This document shows positions 1 through 5,019 of a DNA stretch of 5,019 nucleotides, piece by piece; the first letter of the stretch is position 1, and every line of letters starts with the position of its first letter. The notes under the pieces were generated by a model that was not told the origin of the DNA, ran no database searches, and saw only the letters and a program-made list of their open reading frames with translations. The translations under genes were made by a program, and so were the position numbers. Source of the DNA: a bacterium (GTDB taxonomy: Bacteria > DRYD01 > JALUEN01); NCBI GenBank assembly GCA_027052755.1, contig JALUEN010000075.1:1-5019 (forward strand), given 5' to 3'.

Positions 1-1799
1 ACGGTGATCTCTCTCAGATAGAGATAAAAAACACCCCTAAGGGTGATTACGTCTTCTTAAAAGCCTTCATCCCAGGTAAGAGGACAGAGGAGATATTACC
101 AGGGATCTTGCCAGACCTCATTAGATCTATAAAGTTTGAGGAGGGGATGAGGTGGATCCCTGGCAGTAACTTTAAGTTTATAAGACCTATCAGGTGGATC
201 TTAGCTCTATATGGGAGCGAAGTTGTTAAGTTCTCCTTGGAGAACCTCCAGAGCGATAGATATACCTTCGGACATAGGATAATATCACCTAAGAGGTTAG
301 AGATCGCTAAGGTAGGCGACTACCTGAAGGTACTCAAACGAAACGGTGTCCTAGTTAACATAGATGACAGGCGGAAATTGATAAATCAACGTATAGAGGA
401 GATATTAGAGTTAGAGGGAGTTACTTACAGGGATAGATCGCTGGTTGAGGATTACCTATTTCTGGCTGAGAGCCCGGTAATTTTCTACACTAGCTTTGAC
501 GAGAAGTACTTGAGTCTTCCCCCTGAACTGATAGAGAGCGTCATAAGGATTCAGCAGAAGTTCATACCCCTTTATAGAGATGGGAGGCTGACAAACCTGT
601 TCATCGCTCTTAAGGATGGTCTGAACGATCACATAGATATAGCTAAGATAGGTGCTAAAAGGGTTGTCGCTGCTAGATTGTTTGATGCCAAGTACTTCCT
701 AGAACTTGATATGAGAACACCTTTAGATGACTACGTAGAGGGATTGAAGGGAATAATCTTTCACAGGGACTTGGGGACATTCTATGATAAAACCTTCAGG
801 CTTCAGGACCTAGTGAAATTTATCCTAGAGATGATGGGGGTCAATGATGAGGAGACGTTATCTAATGCTTTACGTGCAGCTTATCTGTGCAAGGCTGACC
901 TGGTTACCCATACCGTGGGTGAGTTCCCTGAGCTTCAGGGTATCGTTGGGAAGTACCTGGCGCTTCATCACAAAGAGCCTAAGTCTGCAGCTGAAGCTAT
1001 AGCGGAGCATTACATGCCTAGGACAGCAGATGATGAGCCACCTAAGACTACAATCGGTATCGCTTTAGCTTTAGCTGATAGGTTTGATACCTTGGTTGGT
1101 TTCGCATCTATTAACATCCTCCCTAAGGGGACTAAAGATATGTACGGGCTTAAGCGGGCTGTTAATCAGATCATTCAGATAACCCTGGAGAGGGATCTGA
1201 GAATAGATATAGGTAAGATAGTTAGCTTCTCATATAAGCTCTTCACTAACTACCCCTCACTGAAGCTCAGCGAGGATAGGGTGAAGGATGCCCTGTTTGA
1301 GGCTTTCTCCTCTAGGTTTGAGGAACAGCTTAAGAAGAGCTATCCGCTGGATATCATCCGAGGAGTGGCTCACCTGATATGGAGGGATACATGGTTAGGG
1401 GTGAGAATCCTTAAGCTCTTAAGCGATAAGAGGGAGACTCAGGAGTTCGTTAAGGTAGCGAAGCTAGGGGTTAGGTTGAAGAACATCTTGAAGAAAGTTC
1501 CTAAGGCAGAGCTTGAGGAGGTCCCCTTGAGAGAGGATCTAATGGACTCGGAGGAGGAGAGGAAGCTCTTAGCGTGGCTGAGGGAACAAAGGGAGAGCTT
1601 TGAGAAGGCCATATCCATGGGAGCTCTGGAGAAGGCTTATGATATGATGTTGGAGTTAGCTGATCTGGTAGAGCTCTTCTTCCAAAAGGTTTTCGTAATG
1701 GTTGAGGATAAGGACAAGAGATTGAACCGCTTGAAATTACTGAGAGAGCTGGATAAGGTTCTCATGAAGTTCTGCGATTTCTCTAAAGTAGTTGTCTAG
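1..1799 (+). CDS. glyS: Glycine--tRNA ligase beta subunit (5'-partial)
   Basis: Beta chain of the bacterial two-subunit glycyl-tRNA synthetase, which with the alpha chain (glyQ) charges tRNA-Gly with glycine in the cytosol; beta supplies most tRNA recognition. The frame is open from base 3, giving 598 visible residues before TAG at 1797. E. coli GlyS has about 689, so roughly 90-100 N-terminal residues lie off the left edge. The TTG at 108 is an internal Leu codon, not a start, because family-like sequence continues upstream of it. Counting from base 3, landmarks are the MRW and RPIRWILALYG block (about 49-71), GHR (90-92), the HD-like core with KADLVTHTVGEFPELQG (297-313) and EHYMPR (335-340), ALADRFDTLVGF (356-367), and a helical C-terminal anticodon-binding region ending with FFQKVFVMVEDKDKRLNRL (559-577). 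The usual FPKSMRW block reads FEEGMRW here. glyQ is expected just upstream. Identity is secure from several independent blocks. Confidence 0.97.
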   Translation, partial: GDLSQIEIKNTPKGDYVFLKAFIPGKRTEEILPGILPDLIRSIKFEEGMRWIPGSNFKFIRPIRWILALYGSEVVKFSLENLQSDRYTFGHRIISPKRLEIAKVGDYLKVLKRNGVLVNIDDRRKLINQRIEEILELEGVTYRDRSLVEDYLFLAESPVIFYTSFDEKYLSLPPELIESVIRIQQKFIPLYRDGRLTNLFIALKDGLNDHIDIAKIGAKRVVAARLFDAKYFLELDMRTPLDDYVEGLKGIIFHRDLGTFYDKTFRLQDLVKFILEMMGVNDEETLSNALRAAYLCKADLVTHTVGEFPELQGIVGKYLALHHKEPKSAAEAIAEHYMPRTADDEPPKTTIGIALALADRFDTLVGFASINILPKGTKDMYGLKRAVNQIIQITLERDLRIDIGKIVSFSYKLFTNYPSLKLSEDRVKDALFEAFSSRFEEQLKKSYPLDIIRGVAHLIWRDTWLGVRILKLLSDKRETQEFVKVAKLGVRLKNILKKVPKAELEEVPLREDLMDSEEERKLLAWLREQRESFEKAISMGALEKAYDMMLELADLVELFFQKVFVMVEDKDKRLNRLKLLRELDKVLMKFCDFSKVVV

Positions 1800-1805
1800 T
1801 AACGG

Positions 1806-1815
1806 AAAGGAGAGG
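1806..1815 (+). promoter_or_regulatory. Ribosome binding site that decides the tdk start
   Basis: An AAAGGAGAGG purine run begins 7 bases after the glyS stop and ends 6 bases before ATG 1822. It lies downstream of the in-frame TTG at 1792, so it cannot serve that codon. It is too far from ATG 1852 to serve that codon well. It therefore favours ATG 1822 as the tdk start. Confidence 0.8.
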
Positions 1816-1821
1816 ATCACC

Positions 1822-2460
1822 ATGGGGTTCTTGGAGTTCAACAGGGATGGGATGGGGATCCTTGAGGTTATCTGTGGACCTATGTTTAGCGGGAAAACTG
1901 AGGAGCTTATCAGGAGGATAAGGAGAGCTTTGATAGCTAACCAGAAGGTGATAGCTTTTAAACCCTCATTAGATAACAGGTACTCAGTAGATCACATAAA
2001 ATCCCATAACGGAAAGTCATTTAAGGCTTACGTGATAAAATCCTCTAGGGATATCTTAGACCACCCGTGGATGGACTACCACGTTATAGCTATTGATGAG
2101 GCCCAGTTCTTAGATGATGACCTAATACATATCGTTCAACATATGGTTGATAACGGTAAGAGGGTTATAGTCTCTGGACTTGATAAAGACTTTAGAGGAG
2201 AACCATTTAAGGTTATGGGAGAGCTATTAGCTATCGCTGATGTGGTTGATAAGCTTTATGCTATATGTGTGAAGTGCGGTAACCCTGCTACGATGAGTCA
2301 GAGATTGATCCAAGGAGAACCCGCTCACTACAACTCGCCAGTTATAATGGTGGGATCTAGTGAGCTCTATGAGCCTAGGTGTAGGAAATGTCATAAGGTA
2401 CCAGGAAAACCTTCCCTAGAGGAAGTATTAGCTAATAGGAGAGTCAAGGAGATAGTTTAG
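1822..2460 (+). CDS. tdk: Thymidine kinase, type II (TK1-like, zinc-binding)
   Basis: Phosphorylates thymidine to dTMP with ATP in the cytosol (pyrimidine salvage). From ATG 1822 the protein has 212 residues; bacterial relatives are usually about 185-200. The P-loop GPMFSGKT is at 19-26. The Walker B/catalytic segment is IDEAQF, with Asp92 and the probable catalytic base Glu93. GLDKDFRGEPF (119-129) is a family block. Two CxxC pairs, Cys149/Cys152 and Cys187/Cys190, form the structural zinc site, and GSSELYEPRC (178-187) belongs to the nucleoside-binding lasso loop. All catalytic and zinc residues are present, so it should be active. A longer frame from TTG 1792 overlaps the glyS stop but its start would lie upstream of the Shine-Dalgarno. 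ATG 1852 would give a more typical 202-residue protein (MGILEVICGP) but lacks a well-spaced site. The gene follows glyS by 22 bases and precedes rplY by 29, consistent with co-transcription. Confidence 0.96.
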   Translation: MGFLEFNRDGMGILEVICGPMFSGKTEELIRRIRRALIANQKVIAFKPSLDNRYSVDHIKSHNGKSFKAYVIKSSRDILDHPWMDYHVIAIDEAQFLDDDLIHIVQHMVDNGKRVIVSGLDKDFRGEPFKVMGELLAIADVVDKLYAICVKCGNPATMSQRLIQGEPAHYNSPVIMVGSSELYEPRCRKCHKVPGKPSLEEVLANRRVKEIV

Positions 2461-2473
2461 GAAAGTTTAGGAA
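2454..2473 (+). repeat. Tandem 10-bp duplication over the tdk stop codon
   Basis: The unit AGTTTAGGAA occurs twice head to tail (2454-2463 and 2464-2473). The first copy carries the tdk TAG stop and the second fills the gap to the rplY Shine-Dalgarno (AGGGGGAG at 2475-2482). It looks like a small slippage duplication. No function is apparent. Confidence 0.75.
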
Positions 2474-2489
2474 AAGGGGGAGATTAGGG

Positions 2490-3110
2490 ATGACAACCAC
2501 TTTAACAGCTATACTTAGAGAGGGGAAGAGAAAATCTGAGCCTAAGAGGTTGAGGAGAGATGGGTTTGTCCCCGCTGTGATATATGGTAAGCGAATAAAT
2601 GATGCTAAATCAGGAATACCAGTTAAGATCCCTGTTAAAGAGATAAGGAAGTTGGATCTCCACGGTGCTCATTACTTTGAGGTTAGAGTAGTGGATGAGG
2701 AGAATAAGGAGGTCCTTAAGACGCTAGCTATTATCAAGGATATCCAATGGGATGCCCTCAAGCCTAGGATACTTCACGTGGATCTCCAAAGCGTTGCTCT
2801 TGAGGATAAGGTGGCCGTTACTGTACCTATAGAGATCGTCGGATATGAGGCCAGCATGGGTATAAAACAGGGTGGTACCTTGCAGATGATGATGAAGGAG
2901 ATTGAGCTTGAGGTACCTGTTGGTAAGATACCAGAGGTTATCAAGATAGATATATCTAAGCTTGAGATCGGTGATGCTATACACGTTGGAGAACTTCAGC
3001 TTGATCCAGATTACAGACCTGTTGATCCACCTGATACACCTGTGCTAACTATACTGCCACCAGAGGAGACAGAGGAGGAGACAGCTGAGGAAACCGAAGC
3101 TGAGGCTTAG
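2490..3110 (+). CDS. rplY: 50S ribosomal protein L25/TL5/CTC, two-domain form
   Basis: Ribosomal protein that binds 5S rRNA in the central protuberance of the 50S subunit; the long form is the general-stress CTC type. The protein has 206 residues from ATG 2490, which has AGGGGGAG seven bases upstream. The N-terminal L25 RNA-binding domain spans about 4-98, with KRLRRDGFVPAVIYG (19-33) and the HVDL block (96-99). The C-terminal TL5 beta domain spans about 106-190, with VPIEIVGYE (112-120), the GG turn before LQ (128-132) and the IPEVIKIDISKLEIGDAIHV block (147-166). The last 15 residues form an acidic EET repeat tail, a common kind of extension in this family. E. coli L25 is only about 94 residues because it lacks the second domain. 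In many bacteria rplY is followed by pth; here it is followed by a Roadblock-like gene. Expression probably depends on the upstream operon, since no promoter is visible in the 29-base gap. Confidence 0.96.
   Translation: MTTTLTAILREGKRKSEPKRLRRDGFVPAVIYGKRINDAKSGIPVKIPVKEIRKLDLHGAHYFEVRVVDEENKEVLKTLAIIKDIQWDALKPRILHVDLQSVALEDKVAVTVPIEIVGYEASMGIKQGGTLQMMMKEIELEVPVGKIPEVIKIDISKLEIGDAIHVGELQLDPDYRPVDPPDTPVLTILPPEETEEETAEETEAEA
3063..3098 (+). repeat. 12-bp repeat encoding the acidic EET[E/A] tail of L25
   Basis: Three tandem 4-codon units (3063-3074, 3075-3086, 3087-3098) encode EETE, EETA and EETE. The first two share the 10-mer GAGGAGACAG at an exact 12-base offset; the third has diverged (GAGGAAACC). 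It keeps the reading frame and probably expanded by slippage. Confidence 0.8.
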
Positions 3111-3128
3111 TCTCCAGGGTGAGAAGAT

Positions 3129-3443
3129 ATGAGGGAGCAGATAGTAGAGGCTTTGAAGAAGATACCTAAGGTCAAAGCAGTGGGAATAATATCTAAGGAT
3201 GGAACTATTGTAGGCGATAGCTTAGGAGACTTAGGGGCAAAAGTTGAGAGCATATGGAATGATCTGAGAGACTTTGCAGAGAAGTTTGGGAAACCCTTAT
3301 CTAGCGCTCAGATAGATCTTCAAAACCAGCTCTTGATCCTGGAGGACACTGGTGGAGATGTGTTAGTTATCCTCGGTGAGAAAGCCGTCAATATAGGAAG
3401 GATAAGACTAGAGCTTAGGAAGATCTTAAAAGCTAAGCGTTAG
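3129..3443 (+). CDS. Roadblock/LC7-like small protein, function unknown
   Basis: A 104-residue protein from ATG 3129, with AGGGTGAG ending five bases upstream and an 18-base gap after rplY. No signal peptide or membrane segment is visible. Its predicted pattern fits the Roadblock/LC7 (MglB/profilin-like) fold: helix 1 at 1-12; strands at 15-31 containing VGIISKDGTIVGDS, which resembles the family's xxAxVxDxDGxxI strand-turn-strand; a central helix at 35-54 (AKVESIWNDLRDFAEKF); strands at 58-73 (SSAQIDLQNQLLILED) and 77-84 (DVLVILGE); and a basic C-terminal helix at 88-104. Such proteins dimerise and often act as GAPs or scaffolds for small Ras-like GTPases such as MglA. No GTPase gene is in this window, so the partner is unknown. 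The gene lies between rplY and cdaA, and its last codons and stop form one arm of an inverted repeat. The fold is assigned by reading the pattern, not by a profile search; other longin/profilin-type folds remain possible. Confidence 0.72.
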   Translation: MREQIVEALKKIPKVKAVGIISKDGTIVGDSLGDLGAKVESIWNDLRDFAEKFGKPLSSAQIDLQNQLLILEDTGGDVLVILGEKAVNIGRIRLELRKILKAKR

Positions 3444-3469
3444 CTATAACCACCCCCTAACGCTTAGCT
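3431..3469 (+). repeat. Perfect 13-bp inverted repeat (hairpin) between the Roadblock-like gene and cdaA
   Basis: AGCTAAGCGTTAG (3431-3443) and its exact reverse complement CTAACGCTTAGCT (3457-3469) flank a 13-base, C-rich loop. The left arm contains the last codons and the TAG of the Roadblock-like gene. The right arm ends four bases before the cdaA Shine-Dalgarno. There is no T-run after the stem on the + strand, so it is not a standard intrinsic terminator for this operon. On the - strand the stem is followed by TTTT, which makes a weak terminator for antisense transcripts conceivable. A regulatory, processing or coupling hairpin is the other reading. The repeat is certain; its role is inferred. 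Confidence 0.85.
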
Positions 3470-3473
3470 AATT

Positions 3474-3481
3474 GGAGTGAG
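3474..3481 (+). promoter_or_regulatory. Ribosome binding site for the TTG-started cdaA
   Basis: GGAGTGAG lies just upstream of TTG 3486; the GGAG core is eight bases from the start. An in-frame TAA at 3483-3485 sits directly before the TTG, so no earlier start in this frame is possible. Together these fix the non-ATG start. Confidence 0.75.
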
Positions 3482-3485
3482 ATAA

Positions 3486-4406
3486 TTGAAGTTTTTTCTT
3501 GAACTTCTGAGAAACACGCTTATCTCTTTTACCGTATTTGATGCGGTAGATATACTCCTAGTATGGGCTCTGGTCTATTACACCCTGAAGTTCGTTATAG
3601 GAACTAGAGGGTTTTATATATTGATAGGAATCCTAGTTTTATTACTTCTCAACGCCTTTGCCTACTACCTGGGGCTATATGCTCTCTCCTGGATAATGAA
3701 GTACGCTAACATAGCTATATTCATCGCTCTCCCTATTGTTTTCCAACCTGAGCTTAGGAGTTTGTTAGCTCACCTCGGGGAGCAGGCGCTGGTTAACCCC
3801 TTTGAGGTGAAGACAGAGGAAGTACTGGATATGATAGATAACCTGGTTGAAGCTGTATCTAGGCTCTCCCAGAAGAAGATAGGAGCCTTAATCGTTCTGG
3901 AGAGGGAGGAGAGCTTAGAGGAGTACATACGGAGAGGGGTCAGCTTTGAAAGTGATGTGAACCCCTTACTTCTAGAGAGTATATTCTATAAGGAGAGTCC
4001 ACTTCACGATGGTGCTGTTATAATAAGAGGTGTTAAGGTAGTAGCTGCAGGATGTTATCTCCCTATCGCTATAGAGGTGGATCTGCCACCTGAGTACGGC
4101 GCTAGGCACAGAGCAGCCCTGGGAATTAGCCAGATATCAGATGCGATAGCTATAGTGGTCTCTGAGGAGACGGGAAAAATATCGGTTTGTTATAACGGGG
4201 AGTTATACTCAGGTTTATCGCTCAGTGACCTGAGAAGCATCCTTAAGAACGCTCTGTATCAACCTAAGGAACCTTTTAAGGGCTTCATAAAGCTAACCTT
4301 CGCCTCAAAGATTGTTCCTCAGGTGCCTCTCAAGGGTACACCTAAAACTAGAAGCGGTTCGGAGGAAGCTTCTAAACCTGTAGAAAGTAAGGAGGAAAAA
4401 GCTTGA
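3486..4406 (+). CDS. cdaA: Membrane diadenylate cyclase CdaA (DAC domain)
   Basis: Condenses two ATP into cyclic di-AMP, a second messenger that controls potassium and osmolyte transport and cell-wall homeostasis; the catalytic domain faces the cytosol. The protein has 306 residues from TTG 3486. Three membrane segments lie at about 20-38, 43-62 and 66-86, followed by the conserved FQPELR (86-91). A coiled linker (about 108-130) leads to the DAC domain at about 131-255. Hallmark motifs are complete: SPLHDGAVII (171-180, catalytic Asp175 in DGA), RHR at 207-209 within YGARHRAALGIS, and SDAIAIVVSEETGKIS (218-233). The usual GTRHR reads GARHR, a mild change. The family is typically near 270 residues; here a charged, Ser/Lys/Glu-rich, probably disordered tail after about 275 makes it longer. 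It is followed by a ybbR gene with a TGATG overlap, the standard cdaA-cdaR arrangement. The inverted repeat before the start is a candidate control point. Confidence 0.96.
   Translation: MKFFLELLRNTLISFTVFDAVDILLVWALVYYTLKFVIGTRGFYILIGILVLLLLNAFAYYLGLYALSWIMKYANIAIFIALPIVFQPELRSLLAHLGEQALVNPFEVKTEEVLDMIDNLVEAVSRLSQKKIGALIVLEREESLEEYIRRGVSFESDVNPLLLESIFYKESPLHDGAVIIRGVKVVAAGCYLPIAIEVDLPPEYGARHRAALGISQISDAIAIVVSEETGKISVCYNGELYSGLSLSDLRSILKNALYQPKEPFKGFIKLTFASKIVPQVPLKGTPKTRSGSEEASKPVESKEEKA
4388..4395 (+). promoter_or_regulatory. Strong ribosome binding site for ybbR inside the cdaA end
   Basis: TAAGGAGG, a near-consensus Shine-Dalgarno, lies within the last codons of cdaA and ends ten bases before ATG 4406. 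It is the best match to the anti-SD sequence in the window, and the start it serves overlaps the cdaA stop (TGATG). This indicates coupled but efficiently re-initiated translation. Confidence 0.8.
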
Positions 4407-5019
4407 TGGCTTCACTTAGGCGAGGAGAAGGGAGTTGGGCCCTTAAGTTCATAGCACTCATGATAAGCATAGCTATATGGTTCTACCTCAAGAATCAACC
4501 TCAACTAGAGGAGCTGAGGATATCTTACGAAGTGATAAAGCTACCTGTAGTAGCTTCCTTCTCTGACCAGCTACTAACTGGTAAGTGCTATGTTGAGATA
4601 TCTCCTAGATACGTAGATGTGGCCCTAAAGGGTAGATATGCAGCTATAAAAAAGCTCTCAAAGGAAAACGTGAAGGCTTACGTTGAGATCCCTAATGAGG
4701 CTTGTAACTTACCTGAAGGTGAGGCTTTCTATGGAGAGGTGAAGATTATACTACCTCAAGGGGTAGACCTTATAAACATACGCCCCAGGAAAGTGAAAGT
4801 GAAGATCTATCCGTTAGTTCACAGAACCTTTCAGGTTAAGCTTAAGTTCATAGGACAGCCCGCGAAGAGTCTCAGGTTGATGAGTTACGTTCTAGATAGA
4901 ACGAAAGTAGAAGTCTACGGTAGGAAAGAGGATATAGCTAAGGTTAAGGAAGTTGTCGCTACAGTATCACTTGAGGGACTTGGGTTCAGTACGAGGATAA
5001 AAGTCCCACTTGTCGCTTT
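4406..5019 (+). CDS. cdaR: YbbR-domain protein, CdaA partner CdaR-like (3'-partial)
   Basis: Membrane-anchored protein with extracytoplasmic YbbR repeats; in Firmicutes CdaR (YbbR) binds CdaA through the membrane and modulates c-di-AMP synthesis. The frame opens at ATG 4406, overlapping the cdaA TGA by one base, and stays open for 204 codons to the right edge. The N-terminus has a basic start (MASLRRGEGS), then a single signal-anchor at about 12-28 beginning WALKFIALMISIAIWFYL, the typical WxLK...WFY pattern of the family. The first YbbR repeat runs from about 38 to 135, with YEVIKLPVV, the SPRYVDVALKG strand (66-76) and a second RPRKVKVKI strand (127-135). A second repeat starts near 142 (FQVKLKFIG) and includes TKVEVYGRKEDIAKVK (166-181). 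Usual family members have three or four repeats, so the rest lies beyond the edge. Cys61 and Cys100 are the only visible cysteines, both predicted extracytoplasmic. The assignment rests on domain pattern and on the cdaA neighbour; a specific regulatory role is inferred. Confidence 0.9.
   Translation, partial: MASLRRGEGSWALKFIALMISIAIWFYLKNQPQLEELRISYEVIKLPVVASFSDQLLTGKCYVEISPRYVDVALKGRYAAIKKLSKENVKAYVEIPNEACNLPEGEAFYGEVKIILPQGVDLINIRPRKVKVKIYPLVHRTFQVKLKFIGQPAKSLRLMSYVLDRTKVEVYGRKEDIAKVKEVVATVSLEGLGFSTRIKVPLVA

Noticed and set aside
108..110. TTG as the start of the glyS-like frame
   Set aside because: The frame is open to the left edge and residues upstream of it continue GlyS-like sequence (for example VFLKAFIPG and ILPGIL). 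It is an internal Leu codon of a gene cut by the window edge.
1792..1821. TTG 1792 as the tdk start, overlapping glyS
   Set aside because: The only good Shine-Dalgarno (1806-1815) lies downstream of this codon, and the added residues have no counterpart in the family.
2724..2984. 86-residue open frame on the - strand inside rplY
   Set aside because: It lies wholly within a well-supported ribosomal protein gene, has no recognisable domain, and reads as the antisense shadow of rplY.
3445..3450. TATAAC as a -10 promoter element for cdaA
   Set aside because: No TTGACA-like -35 element occurs at 16-18 bases upstream, and the hexamer falls in the loop of the inverted repeat. A promoter here cannot be supported from sequence.
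3431..3485. Classical intrinsic terminator after the Roadblock-like gene
   Set aside because: The stem is good but no T-run follows it on the + strand; the next bases are AATTGGAGTGAG. It is recorded only as an inverted repeat.
1..5019. CRISPR array, insertion sequence, tRNA or phage/defence module
   Set aside because: No spaced direct repeats, transposase-like frame, terminal repeats or cloverleaf sequence were seen. Almost every base is within a recognised housekeeping-type gene with uniform codon use.

Overview
The window is a compact, single-strand stretch of a bacterial chromosome: six genes, all on the + strand, with gaps of 18 to 42 bases or a one-base overlap. Bacterial origin follows from the two-subunit type glycyl-tRNA synthetase beta chain, the L25/CTC ribosomal protein and the CdaA/YbbR pair. 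Arginine is written mostly as AGG or AGA and isoleucine often as ATA, and the proteins are rich in Lys, Glu, Ile and Val. That is typical of thermophiles, so a thermophilic or deep-branching bacterium is a reasonable inference. I cannot name the phylum from the sequence alone.

Layout. Bases 1-1799 hold the C-terminal ~598 codons of glyS; its start and probably glyQ lie to the left. Then come tdk (1822-2460, zinc-binding type II thymidine kinase), rplY (2490-3110, two-domain L25 with an acidic repeat tail), a 104-residue Roadblock/LC7-like protein (3129-3443), cdaA (3486-4406, membrane diadenylate cyclase with a TTG start), and the first 204 codons of a YbbR-domain membrane protein, cdaR-like (4406 to the right edge). 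Every gene whose start is visible has a recognisable Shine-Dalgarno sequence. No tRNA, rRNA, CRISPR array, insertion sequence or gene-free stretch above 50 bases is present.

How the genes fit together. The spacing suggests one transcription unit joining translation (glyS, rplY), thymidine salvage (tdk) and cyclic di-AMP synthesis (cdaA plus its membrane partner). The cdaA-ybbR pair, joined by a TGATG overlap, is a conserved functional unit; in many bacteria glmM follows, but it would lie beyond the right edge. Two features are not routine. One is the lone Roadblock/LC7-like gene placed between rplY and cdaA. The other is a perfect 13-bp inverted repeat that includes the stop codon of that gene and ends four bases before the cdaA ribosome binding site. 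It could act as a coupling, attenuation or processing hairpin between the two halves of the cluster. The rest reads as ordinary housekeeping sequence, and I see no clear undescribed system.
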